From NCBI GenBank assembly GCA_003165195.1, contig PLSP01000097.1, forward strand, positions 9,788 through 63,090: a stretch of 53,303 bases of DNA, read 5' to 3'. This DNA is from Candidatus Bathyarchaeota archaeon (lineage in GTDB: Archaea; Thermoproteota; Bathyarchaeia; Bathyarchaeales; Bathycorpusculaceae). The stretch's first letter is position 1. Each line of letters begins with the position of its first letter. A program made the translations under genes and the position numbers. Positions 9,182 to 18,216 of this stretch are shown here, piece after piece. A model generated the notes under the pieces. The model was not told the origin of the DNA. It saw nothing but the letters and a program-made list of their open reading frames with translations, and did not search any database.

Positions 9182-10513
9182 ATGATTCGAACAATCGAAG
9201 TATTATTTGTAATCCTCATCATATCTGGCGCATTTGTAGGAGCCGCCTACTTTGAGGTTCTGCCGGCGCCAAACAAAATTTCGCCCATAAACCTTGATCG
9301 TCTCTCTTTAACAACGCTTCAAATGCTTGATTCTCAGTACGATTTAAGCACGGCAGCCTTCCAAACTAGCAACCCTGCGCTTTGGGGTCAACTGCAAGTT
9401 GCACTTGCAGCTTCATTGCCTCCAAATGTCGTCTACAATTTAACTGTTTACAATGTCAATGACGCTGGAGGCCCAATCTACACTAATGGAACCTCAATCT
9501 CAAACGCTGATCTGCTTGGAGAAAACTCAGGTGAATCAACCTACACTGTTGCCTCATCAAACGTAACTTTCAATTTTACCCCACAGAAAATCGGTGAAGG
9601 AGGCAACGGCGGAACACTCTACATTTTGAACTGTAGCGACGCAAACGGCTGGTGGATTACTGGCTACACCCCGCAAAGCTTAGCACAGGACTTCTACAAT
9701 CTGTTGTCGCCCTATTTCGTTAACACAGTGATGGTGCAGAACACGACTCAGCTTGGGCAGATACTCAACGGGACATCGCTGCAGGGTGAAGCTGTCCAAA
9801 ACGCTGTAATTCTGAATACATGCGGTGAAGTAATACCGATTCCATCAGGTTACTACTCGAGCAATGGCGTCGGCTACGACTCAGCAGACAACTCCTATGC
9901 GCAGTACTCATATACGTTGGGGCAAAGGGTTCTTCAGTACAACTGGACAATGGCTAGTATCGTTGGTTACCCGCTTTACTATGTTTCAAACACCGCTCTG
10001 TTTTCAGGCATTCAGAACACATGGGGAATTTATGGAGTTCAATGCATCGGCGCGGCGTCGCTAAACGCTTTTTTGGAAGGGCTTGATAATCAGACCTACA
10101 GTTACAATTCAAATTGGATTACATCTGATTTGTCTTCAAGTGGCCCCGACTACTTATCCAGCATAGCGATGAACTACTGCAACTACTACGGTATCTACCC
10201 TTCAATGTACCAAACTTTCACAAGAGCGCTCCCTAATTCGATATTGCAAAGTTACCACCTCAACATTGCCGTTAACGTTTTCAACCCCGTAGGAGCGTAC
10301 AATCCCGCCGCAGTGTACACTCATAATCCAAGCGGGTCATCAAACATTAATGGCGCTTTTTTAGCTCTTGGGTTAACACGAACACCTGACGCCAGAGTGA
10401 CAGCGCTAAGTCTTCTCTCATATTATCAACCTAGTCTTTATCCTTCAGAGTACACTGCTGCAGGCACATCAAGACTTGTAGTTCTGCAGCTTGGAATGAT
10501 AGGAGGTTCATAG
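9182..10513 (+). CDS. Pilus-operon surface protein with N-terminal membrane helix
   Basis: 443 residues beginning MIRTIEVLFVILIISGAF. A Glu sits just before the hydrophobic helix, as in pilins, but without a classic leader. The exterior part is Tyr/Asn/Ser-rich with many N-x-S/T sites. The ATG directly follows the stop of the previous gene (TAAATG) and no strong ribosome binding site is seen, so reinitiation is likely. No named family recognised; inferred to be a minor subunit of the same pilus. Confidence 0.75.
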   Translation: MIRTIEVLFVILIISGAFVGAAYFEVLPAPNKISPINLDRLSLTTLQMLDSQYDLSTAAFQTSNPALWGQLQVALAASLPPNVVYNLTVYNVNDAGGPIYTNGTSISNADLLGENSGESTYTVASSNVTFNFTPQKIGEGGNGGTLYILNCSDANGWWITGYTPQSLAQDFYNLLSPYFVNTVMVQNTTQLGQILNGTSLQGEAVQNAVILNTCGEVIPIPSGYYSSNGVGYDSADNSYAQYSYTLGQRVLQYNWTMASIVGYPLYYVSNTALFSGIQNTWGIYGVQCIGAASLNAFLEGLDNQTYSYNSNWITSDLSSSGPDYLSSIAMNYCNYYGIYPSMYQTFTRALPNSILQSYHLNIAVNVFNPVGAYNPAAVYTHNPSGSSNINGAFLALGLTRTPDARVTALSLLSYYQPSLYPSEYTAAGTSRLVVLQLGMIGGS

Positions 10514-10514
10514 A

Positions 10515-13500
10515 ATGCTTAACAACAAAAAAGGTCAGTTTTCAATTATTGCAGCTTTGCTGGTAGCTATTGTTCTTGTGGGATCTGTTGCTGCCACCTA
10601 CGCTGCCATACGCTACAGCCCCATACAAAATCAACCACAAATAATGAGTGCCATTGATGAAACCAACCTGGCGCTGAAACAGATTTTAGGCTTCACCGTC
10701 GGTTATTACGGCTCAGTTTTGCAGGTCACAGGTAACTCGTCATATGCCCAAACTTTGGCCAGTAACTACTTGGATAGTGGCTTACAAAACATCGCTGAGG
10801 TGAATCCTCAATGGGGCTCTTCATTTAACGTTGCCAACCTAGCATTGAGCACCTGTTGGTTTACAAATCAAAGCTACAGCCAAGCAACATTAAACGTGAC
10901 ATATGACCTGACGGGACTCGGCATATCTGGAATTACGTACTCGGCATCTTGCCAACTCAATGTGCAGATAAATCCCTCATCAAGCAACAGTCAAATATCT
11001 TTAACTGTGCTGGAAGACGGTGGCACACCCATAGTTGGTTTAAGCATTACAAACTTCAAGTTTTACCTTTACCAATACAACAACCTGACCTGGGCAACAG
11101 TTAATCCGCCTGATGAGCCCACCTCCTCCACCAACGGCACCTATACCGTCGATGTACCTACAGGCATAAACCCACAATCTTACTCCATACAAGTGCAAGA
11201 TTCCCGTGGCATAACAGTTGCAGCATCCTCTTTTAGCCACTTCACAGGCAACCTTTCCTTCAACAGCACCACACAAAGTGGCGGGGACTATGTCAACCAG
11301 TATAACTCATCAGTTGACAACATAGCCGACGTAGGGGCGCACAGCAACTTCACCGCGCAGCAACAGGGTCCAGATGGAGTTTACGATACACTGACCGAGC
11401 AAACAACTGGAACCCAAACACAATCTTACTTCCCTGATACATACAGTGTTCAAACAGGAAGCTTGATTTCAGGAACAGTGGCTAATCTACAGCTGAACAA
11501 TCCTCCGTATATGATTTTTCAAAGCAACGCCACAGTTTTTTCACCTACTCAATACAGCACAACAACCTTTGACAGCGCCAACAACACATCTACAACAGGT
11601 GCAACTTCTCTTTCTTGGAAACAAACGACAGGAACAGGAAACGATAGGCTTCTGTTAATCAGCATCAACACTTTCAACTACAACGGTGCCCCAACCACTG
11701 TAAGCAGCGTAAATTACGGTGGAACCGCCATCACTTTAAACTACACCGCATTGTACGCTACAAATCCCCAAGTCCGCAGCTACATTTACTATCTCGTTAA
11801 CCCAGCATCAGGTACCAATTCAGTAACCGTTAATTTTGCGGCTTCAACCGCCGCCAGCGTCGGTTCAACAACCTACTACAACGTCAACCAAACCATGCCA
11901 ATTCTTGCAAATACCGCGGCCAACAGCAACGGTGGAAGCCAAACACTGACCCTAACCGCTTCAGGATCATACCCAAAAGTTTTATACGGCGACATAGGAA
12001 CACAAATCAGCTCTAACTCATACACTTTTACTGACCCACAAAGCAACCGTTGGAGCAACACAGTCAATTATCATAGCAGCCCAACTTATTACTGCGCAGG
12101 AAGAGGCAGCGACAAATCAGTCACCAGCGGGTCAGTCAGCTTGTCATGGACCACCACCCACACCGTTGACTGGGCAGGCATCGCTGTTTTGCTTTGTCCA
12201 ACTATGCTTCCAACAACCGAAACATGCCAATTTACCTTAAGTGGACCATCGAATACTCTTACCTGGAGCAGTCTAATATGGGCAATCGACGCGTCGGCCA
12301 CAAGTAGCGTCACCGCAAACATCCAATACTACAACTACAACCTTGGGCAATTTGCATCTTCAGGCAACGGTTACTGGACTGGCACAATCGGCACATCCAA
12401 CACCACACAGTTGCAGACAATTGCTGCTAATCCAAGCAACTTTAGAGATAACCTTGGAAGATGGCAAGTCTGTATCACCGCTTCCGCCTCTGCATCTGCC
12501 CCGTTCACGTTTAGCTTGGACTTAGCCCGTTACCAAACAAACAGCAACCTCTACGGGCTCAGCCTTGAGGAACAGTGGACAAACCTTAACACTACAACGC
12601 TTACCCACCCCGCATTGTGCATTGACACTGCTGCCATGGGTGCGGATAACTTGGCAATCGACGTTTGGTACGGTGGAGCATGGCAGCCTCTATCTTCAGC
12701 CCTTGTCAGCGGCTGGAACAACATGTCCATCAACTCCTACCTCCTCCCAGCCCAAACGACCTTCACGGTTCGATTTAGAAGTAACGACACGGGAGACATA
12801 ACCCAAAGCAGCTGGCAAGTAGACGCCGCTTTGCTAAGACCAGAGTCAGACCAAAGCCTTTTCCAATCAATGACGAATTCAGCTGCAACCGTCGCCATAG
12901 AAATATTGCAAAACGGAACAATGATCTGGCTAGGCCAAAACCTACAACTCACCTCCCAAACAATTCCTATTCCGCCTGTTCCAGTGAAAGCAATTCACAT
13001 CAACGAAACCATCAATGGAGTAAACCAACAAGTGCCCTTCCAAATTGAAGATTGGGCATCATCATACACTGTCCCGTTAGGATTAACCACCAACACCACT
13101 GTCTTTGGTAACCGACAAATGATTGTTTTTCTCGTAAACACTCAAGTTTCAGCTTTCACGGTCTGGTGGAATGGCAGCGATCAAGCGGTTCAAACGCCCC
13201 TTGCTTACACTAACACATACTTCACAGGAGACAATCCAGGTAACAACTTGCTCACCAACGGAAAACTTAACCTACAAATCAGCGGGTCCTTTGCCGTAAC
13301 GGCAACAATCCCTGCCTCTGGAACATCCAGTACCTCAACTTTCATGCAAGTAAACAATCAAGCCAGCACGTACGGTTCAGGAGCAGATTACGTCATATAC
13401 AATGGCGTTGTCCGAGACATTGTACAGCAAGAAGCTGAATGGTCAAACGGAATCACAAATTGCCCAAACGTCTACTCCAACATGGTACTCACATTGCCTG

Positions 13501-14024
13501 CCAACGCAACCTACTTCACCTATCAGCTAAGACTAATGTTCCTCAACTCAGTGCAATCTCGAACAATTTCCACGCTGTGCCCCGTCGCAGTTTCCTCATC
13601 CATAGGACAACTGCAAAGTGAAAACGGCACATCAAACGGCGATCCAGTTGTCTTAACAGGCACACAGACACTAAGTAATTCCTCCGGAACTTGGCAGCAT
13701 CATTGGAGCCAATTCACCACAGGAACAAGCGGTGCAGGCATAATGTTCACAGACCAAGCAAACCAGATGCTTTATACTTTCGATAGCATGGCGCCAGCAA
13801 CAAACCGAGGTGCATTAGTAGCGAATAGTGCTTCCCAATCAATCTCGCTGATGCCCGTCACATTAAATAGTGTTTCCTTCCAAACCGCCCTTGACGTAAC
13901 TTGGTTTGGTGCAGTAGTAACCTTTGACCCCACAACGGTTCCCATTTACACTGGAGCGGGTCAACCTGGCCTATGGATACTTGCCGAACTGCCGCCAACC
14001 ATAACAACAACAGTGGGAACCTAA
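10515..14024 (+). CDS. Very large pilin-headed surface protein / adhesin
   Basis: 1169 residues. The start NNKKG|QFSIIAALLVAIVLVGSVAATYAA is a class III (pilin-type) signal plus assembly helix. Ile takes the place of the usual Glu5. The following 1100 residues are Thr/Ser/Asn-rich, beta-prone, almost Lys-free and full of N-x-S/T sites, typical of an archaeal surface adhesin with several beta domains. Residues near 335-560 resemble a concanavalin/galactose-binding-like region by texture only. AGGAGG lies nine bases before ATG. It is the last structural gene before the prepilin peptidase. It may be a tip adhesin loaded through the pilus machine, which is an inference. Confidence 0.85.
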   Translation: MLNNKKGQFSIIAALLVAIVLVGSVAATYAAIRYSPIQNQPQIMSAIDETNLALKQILGFTVGYYGSVLQVTGNSSYAQTLASNYLDSGLQNIAEVNPQWGSSFNVANLALSTCWFTNQSYSQATLNVTYDLTGLGISGITYSASCQLNVQINPSSSNSQISLTVLEDGGTPIVGLSITNFKFYLYQYNNLTWATVNPPDEPTSSTNGTYTVDVPTGINPQSYSIQVQDSRGITVAASSFSHFTGNLSFNSTTQSGGDYVNQYNSSVDNIADVGAHSNFTAQQQGPDGVYDTLTEQTTGTQTQSYFPDTYSVQTGSLISGTVANLQLNNPPYMIFQSNATVFSPTQYSTTTFDSANNTSTTGATSLSWKQTTGTGNDRLLLISINTFNYNGAPTTVSSVNYGGTAITLNYTALYATNPQVRSYIYYLVNPASGTNSVTVNFAASTAASVGSTTYYNVNQTMPILANTAANSNGGSQTLTLTASGSYPKVLYGDIGTQISSNSYTFTDPQSNRWSNTVNYHSSPTYYCAGRGSDKSVTSGSVSLSWTTTHTVDWAGIAVLLCPTMLPTTETCQFTLSGPSNTLTWSSLIWAIDASATSSVTANIQYYNYNLGQFASSGNGYWTGTIGTSNTTQLQTIAANPSNFRDNLGRWQVCITASASASAPFTFSLDLARYQTNSNLYGLSLEEQWTNLNTTTLTHPALCIDTAAMGADNLAIDVWYGGAWQPLSSALVSGWNNMSINSYLLPAQTTFTVRFRSNDTGDITQSSWQVDAALLRPESDQSLFQSMTNSAATVAIEILQNGTMIWLGQNLQLTSQTIPIPPVPVKAIHINETINGVNQQVPFQIEDWASSYTVPLGLTTNTTVFGNRQMIVFLVNTQVSAFTVWWNGSDQAVQTPLAYTNTYFTGDNPGNNLLTNGKLNLQISGSFAVTATIPASGTSSTSTFMQVNNQASTYGSGADYVIYNGVVRDIVQQEAEWSNGITNCPNVYSNMVLTLPANATYFTYQLRLMFLNSVQSRTISTLCPVAVSSSIGQLQSENGTSNGDPVVLTGTQTLSNSSGTWQHHWSQFTTGTSGAGIMFTDQANQMLYTFDSMAPATNRGALVANSASQSISLMPVTLNSVSFQTALDVTWFGAVVTFDPTTVPIYTGAGQPGLWILAELPPTITTTVGT

Positions 14025-14129
14025 AAATCCCTTAACACTTATTTCCAATATTTATTTTGTATTCACTTAAGATAAATATTAATCGTTATTATTTTGAATT
14101 AGGAAAAGGAAACAGCAGGTAGCATTTGT

Positions 14130-14936
14130 TTGACCTCTGAATTAATCTTCATTGAGGCTAGAGTAGCAATCACTTTGGGCTTTCTGGTCTACGCGTCTTG
14201 GAGCGACTACAAAACCCGCGAGGTAAGCAACCGCGTATGGGCAATCTACGCGCCCGTAGCAGTTACCCTTATGCTTGCAGAACTGCTGATTTATGACCCA
14301 TCAAAACTACTTCTATTTGGGGCCAGCGCAGGCATAATAGTTGCTATAGCGTTTTTGCTTTTCTACACTGGCGGCTTCGGAGGTGCAGACTCAAAAGCTC
14401 TCATGTGCATCGCTTTTGCCCTGCCATTCGCCCCATCACTTTACACGCCCCTAGTAAACTCCGTTGTTTCACCAACCTCCCAGTTCATTTACCCATTAAC
14501 AATCTTCAGCAACGGTGTCTTGTTCGCAGCGGCAAGCGCCGTATATATGCTAATCCGCAACATTATTTGGCACAAAAAAAACGGCAAAGAAATGTTTTCA
14601 GGAACACTTCAAAAGGAATCTATCGGTAAAAAGATTCTTGTGTTAATTACAGGCTACAAAGTGACTGTTGCAAAGTTGAAGGAAAAATGGCATGTTTTTC
14701 CTATGGAAGACCTCGACGCGGAGACTGACTTGAATAGGAAACTAGTTGTTGTTCCCCATGATGAAGGGAGAGACAAAATAGTTGAAAGATTATCTAACGC
14801 CGCTGACGCGGGAAAAATCGATGGCTATGTATGGGCTACGCCTGGCTTGCCAATGCTTATATTCATTACTTTAGGTTTAATCGTTGCGTTACTCTATGGC
14901 GATTTAGTTTGGATGATCGTTCGATTCCTGATTTAG
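14130..14936 (+). CDS. Prepilin peptidase, type A24 (aspartic)
   Basis: Membrane aspartic protease that removes class III leaders from the pilins upstream. It shows the two catalytic Asp motifs: SDYKTREVSNR with Asp26 and GGFGGADSK with Asp87 (a GGAD variant of GxGD). Multiple membrane helices surround them. After about residue 160 there is a cytosolic segment with charged residues (EDLDAETDLNRK) and a final helix, an arrangement seen in longer archaeal peptidases. The start is TTG. An AT-rich segment (GATAAATATTAAT, 14071-14083) suggests its own promoter as well as read-through. Confidence 0.92.
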   Translation: MTSELIFIEARVAITLGFLVYASWSDYKTREVSNRVWAIYAPVAVTLMLAELLIYDPSKLLLFGASAGIIVAIAFLLFYTGGFGGADSKALMCIAFALPFAPSLYTPLVNSVVSPTSQFIYPLTIFSNGVLFAAASAVYMLIRNIIWHKKNGKEMFSGTLQKESIGKKILVLITGYKVTVAKLKEKWHVFPMEDLDAETDLNRKLVVVPHDEGRDKIVERLSNAADAGKIDGYVWATPGLPMLIFITLGLIVALLYGDLVWMIVRFLI

Positions 14937-15160
14937 ACTTGACTTAGTAATTCTTTGTCGTGTTTTGAAAAAGAAACCGAGGCTGTCACGGTGAGAACTG
15001 AGCCGCATCCGACAAATGCAAGGGCTAATCCTCTATATGAGAAAGCAGTCCAAAATACACTGAAACTTCCAGTGCCCATTTGATAAGTGTAAAAAAACGC
15101 TGATACTACAAAAAGCGCAATTGCTAACGATAACAGACATACCTCTGTCTTGAATTTCAT
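14933..15160 (-). CDS. Small two-helix membrane protein
   Basis: About 75 residues, MKFKTEVCLLSLAIALFVVS..., with two clear hydrophobic helices (residues about 8-30 and 45-65) joined by a short loop and a charged C-terminus (SKHDKELL). It is convergent with the prepilin peptidase and overlaps its end by four bases. ATG 15160 is chosen over an in-frame GTG six bases upstream. No family recognised. Confidence 0.55.
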   Translation of the reverse strand: MKFKTEVCLLSLAIALFVVSAFFYTYQMGTGSFSVFWTAFSYRGLALAFVGCGSVLTVTASVSFSKHDKELLSQV

Positions 15161-15259
15161 AACCACGCTTACCCCTATTCTCCAAGCCTTTCCGTTTGTA
15201 CAAACTAATCAAAAGGTATTTTAGCTTTTTGGAAATACCCCTCCAAAGGAGCTTTCCAC

Positions 15260-16348
15260 ATGTACAGCGCAGAGTGCAAAAAAGAATTAGAAGCCTTTTT
15301 GATTCAAAAACCAAGGGATTGCAGAGTTACTGTTTTGCCCGATTTCTTCCTTGACCGACTCATAAACCTGAGGTGGAGCCCGACGGAATTTTTCGATTTA
15401 GTCGCAGACGTGGCTAAGCGAAAAGGAGGCAGCATCGACGGCATAGCCCAGACTGACATTCGGGGCGGAAACGCCATCAATGTTGCATCAGCCCTCGCTA
15501 ACCTCGGCGCCACAGTGACACCGATTGTATGCACAAACGCACAGGGTCTTGAGCAAATAAAATACAGCTTCAAAGGACTTTTGATTGATACTTCGCACAT
15601 AAAAATTCAAGACAAAGCCTCGACGACAACCGCTTTAGAGTTTAAAAGTGGAAGCGAAAAAACAAATGTTATGATTCGGGATTTGGGTTCGCTCGTCAAT
15701 TTTGGACCAGATAACTTGGACGAACTAGACTATGAGCAAATCGAGGCTTCTGATTATACCTGCGTTTTCAATTGGGCGGGAACAGCAAAATATGGCACAA
15801 TTCTGGCGCAAGCAGTTTTTGCCAGGGCAAAAAAAAGCGGGTATAACAAAACATACTATGACACAGCAGATCCCACACCTAACGCGCCAGCAATATGGGA
15901 CTTGATGGAGAAGGTTCTAAAATCCAGTCAAATTGACATATTAGCGGTTAACGAGAATGAAGCAATAATCTACGCTTCACTCTTTGACAAAACTATTGAA
16001 GAGAAAAAGCAGTATTTGGAGTTCTCAGAGCTAGCGATGCAAGCTGCCCGCGTTTTATCCAAGCGCTTGCAAGCCCGAATTGATTTGCACACTACGGCCT
16101 TCTCAGCCAGCTTGGAAGGGAACGCGGAGGCGGTAGCTCCTTCTTTTAAGGTTAAGGTGCTGCGGGCGACGGGTGCCGGTGACGCTTGGACTGCGGGCAA
16201 CATTTTAGGCGATCGAAACAGCCTTTCTGATGAATGTCGTTTGCTTTTGGCGAACGCTGTTTCCGCTTGCTACCTCTCAGACCCAGAAGGAAAACACCCT
16301 ACATGGAGCAAACTCACCAAATTCCTTAACGAAAATATATTGGCATAA
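15260..16348 (+). CDS. PfkB-family sugar/nucleoside kinase
   Basis: A ribokinase-fold kinase of 362 residues. Visible signatures: RGGNAINVASALANLGA near 70-86, where the substrate-binding Gly pair sits, and the C-terminal ATGAGDAWTAG at about 308-318 with the catalytic Asp and anion hole. It phosphorylates a sugar or related alcohol using ATP; the substrate cannot be read from the sequence. The segment VLPDFFLDRLINL before the fold is longer than in ribokinase. An AAGGAG box (15244-15249) lies about ten bases before ATG. Confidence 0.88.
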   Translation: MYSAECKKELEAFLIQKPRDCRVTVLPDFFLDRLINLRWSPTEFFDLVADVAKRKGGSIDGIAQTDIRGGNAINVASALANLGATVTPIVCTNAQGLEQIKYSFKGLLIDTSHIKIQDKASTTTALEFKSGSEKTNVMIRDLGSLVNFGPDNLDELDYEQIEASDYTCVFNWAGTAKYGTILAQAVFARAKKSGYNKTYYDTADPTPNAPAIWDLMEKVLKSSQIDILAVNENEAIIYASLFDKTIEEKKQYLEFSELAMQAARVLSKRLQARIDLHTTAFSASLEGNAEAVAPSFKVKVLRATGAGDAWTAGNILGDRNSLSDECRLLLANAVSACYLSDPEGKHPTWSKLTKFLNENILA

Positions 16349-16851
16349 TCAAATCTGTTTAGCAATTACGCTTCAGGAAAAGGTGGGAGGGTAGGGTTTA
16401 TTTTTTGTTGTAAATAGTAGGGCCTCTCTAGTTTTTGGAAAAGCTTGTTTTGGGTTGATTTTGTGGTTTAGCGTTTGATTCGGTTTCTGGTTAGGGTGAA
16501 AAAAGGCGTTTAAAGACACAGAAAGACATTAAAAGACAGGAAAAGACAAAAAAAGGTGACCCTTGACATGCAGCTTACACGGTGGGATACATTCAAGAGA
16601 AAAATTAACTTTGGACCGAATATGACTTCTTGCTGCCAGATTCATTGTTGCTTCTGCAGAGTCTACGCATGAATCCCAAGGGAACACTCAAGATCGCTGA
16701 GATTACTCCTAAGCTTGAAAGCATCTTTTGAAAGTTATCCAAGTCGCTTCGGTTGACGGCGCCGATGGATTTCTACAGGTAAAAATGCACACAAAAATTT
16801 TAAGCAAGTAATCCTAGCATCCATGGCAAACGTCGAAAATGAGGGTTAGAT
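16349..16851. other. Non-coding stretch with repeats and a possible gene remnant
   Basis: Three things are seen here: a polypurine block at 16371-16421 resembling (on the other strand) the repeats near 27.0 kb, a 10-bp phased AAAGACA array listed separately, and a weak ORF at 16630-16731 (33 residues from TTG, containing RMNPKGTLKIAEI) that may be the tail of a decayed gene. There is nothing else I can name. Confidence 0.4.
16502..16551. repeat. 10-bp phased AAAGACA array
   Basis: Four exact copies of AAAGACA start at 16512, 16522, 16532 and 16542, each followed by a variable triplet. A decayed unit (AAAGGCG) starts at 16502. The period is exactly one DNA helical turn. Confidence 0.85.
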
Positions 16852-18216
16852 GTGGGTAAACTGTTCGGTAGCTCAGGCGTGAGAGGGCTGGCAAATGTTG
16901 ATTTAACTCCTATGCTGGCTTGTAAGGTTGGATTAGCGGTGGCGGCGTATGCAAACGCCAAAAAAGTTGTTGTGGCGCGGGATACAAGGGTCAGCGGCTT
17001 TATGCTGCAGGACGCCTTGGTTTCGGCTTTGCTGGCAAGCGGCAGCGACGTTCTCTTAGCAGGAGCCGTTCCTACACCCACTTTAGCTTACGCGACAAGA
17101 GAGCTCGGCGCAGACGCAGGTTTCATGTTAACTGCCTCGCATAATCCTCCACAGTACAACGGCATCAAAGTGTTTCGCCCCGACAGCCTCTCCTATGTTG
17201 ACCAAGACCAAAACGCTGTAGAGCAAACTGTATCTTCAGGCGCTTTCAGGTTGGCTCCATGGCAAAACCTCGGTAAAGCAATCCATGTTGATGCAGCTGA
17301 TCTCTACCTGCAGATGGCGTTTAAAGCGGTAAAGCTCCAGAAGCGGTGGCATGTGGTGGTTGACCCTGGATGCGGCGCAGCTTACAATGTTGGTCCATCT
17401 ATGCTCAAGGCCATGGGCTGCAAGGTCACTGCTCTTAACGCTCAGCCAGATGGGCATTTTCCAGCACGCAAATCGGAGCCTAACGCTGAATCCCTAAAAG
17501 ACTTGTCAGCTGTAGTCAAGGCTTTGGATGCTGAAGTTGGCGTTGCTTTTGACGGTGATGCTGACAGGGTTGCATTCATTGATGAGAAGGGAGCCTTCGT
17601 CAATTTTGATCGTTCACTCGCTGGGTACGGTGCCTACGCGTTGAAACGGAGCGGCGGCGGAACAGTGGTAACCAACGTGGAGGCTTCCATGTGTGTTGAG
17701 ACTATGGCGGGCGCGCAGGGCGGTAAGGTTATCCGAACTAGGGTTGGGGACATCTACATTTCCGAAGCCATCAAACAATCGGATGCAGTCTTCGGTGGAG
17801 AGCCATGCGGCGCATGGGTGCACCCTCAACTTCATTTTTGCCCGGATGGACCACTCTCTGCAGCGCTGATGCTAAAAGCCTTGGAAGAAGAAAACAAAAC
17901 CCTTAGCCAATTCATCGAAGAGGTCCCTGAGTACATTACCAAACGGGAAAACCTATCTTGCAAAAACGAACTCAAATACAAAGCGGTAGAGGCCCTTGGC
18001 ACTCTTCTAAAATCGGCGTTTCCAGACTACACCGACTTTTCAACAGTCGACGGCGTACGGTTAGCGCTTAAACAAGGCTGGTTGCTAGTTCGGGCTTCAG
18101 GAACTGAGCCACTTATCCGCTTAACCGTTGAGGGCGAAACGGAGGCTGTGGCAAATGATATAACCCGAAAAGCCACTGAATTAATCAAGAAGCAGGTTGA
18201 GGCTGGATTGAAATGA
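16852..18216 (+). CDS. glmM: Phosphoglucosamine mutase / phosphohexomutase
   Basis: Alpha-D-phosphohexomutase family, 454 residues. The phosphoserine loop TASHNPP puts the catalytic Ser at 96; the metal loop DGDADRV is at 234-240; the sugar-binding GGEPCGAW and the phosphate-binding ASGTEPLIRL near 420-430 are all present. The GSSGVRG start is typical of archaeal GlmM. It interconverts hexosamine (or hexose) 6- and 1-phosphates. The start is GTG 16852, with a weak GAGGG upstream. It overlaps the next gene by four bases (ATGA), and the pair forms a short sugar-nucleotide pathway. Confidence 0.94.
   Translation: MGKLFGSSGVRGLANVDLTPMLACKVGLAVAAYANAKKVVVARDTRVSGFMLQDALVSALLASGSDVLLAGAVPTPTLAYATRELGADAGFMLTASHNPPQYNGIKVFRPDSLSYVDQDQNAVEQTVSSGAFRLAPWQNLGKAIHVDAADLYLQMAFKAVKLQKRWHVVVDPGCGAAYNVGPSMLKAMGCKVTALNAQPDGHFPARKSEPNAESLKDLSAVVKALDAEVGVAFDGDADRVAFIDEKGAFVNFDRSLAGYGAYALKRSGGGTVVTNVEASMCVETMAGAQGGKVIRTRVGDIYISEAIKQSDAVFGGEPCGAWVHPQLHFCPDGPLSAALMLKALEEENKTLSQFIEEVPEYITKRENLSCKNELKYKAVEALGTLLKSAFPDYTDFSTVDGVRLALKQGWLLVRASGTEPLIRLTVEGETEAVANDITRKATELIKKQVEAGLK

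Noticed and set aside
3151-14936. Archaellum operon
   Set aside because: There are no fla accessory genes, and the subunits look like adhesive pilins.
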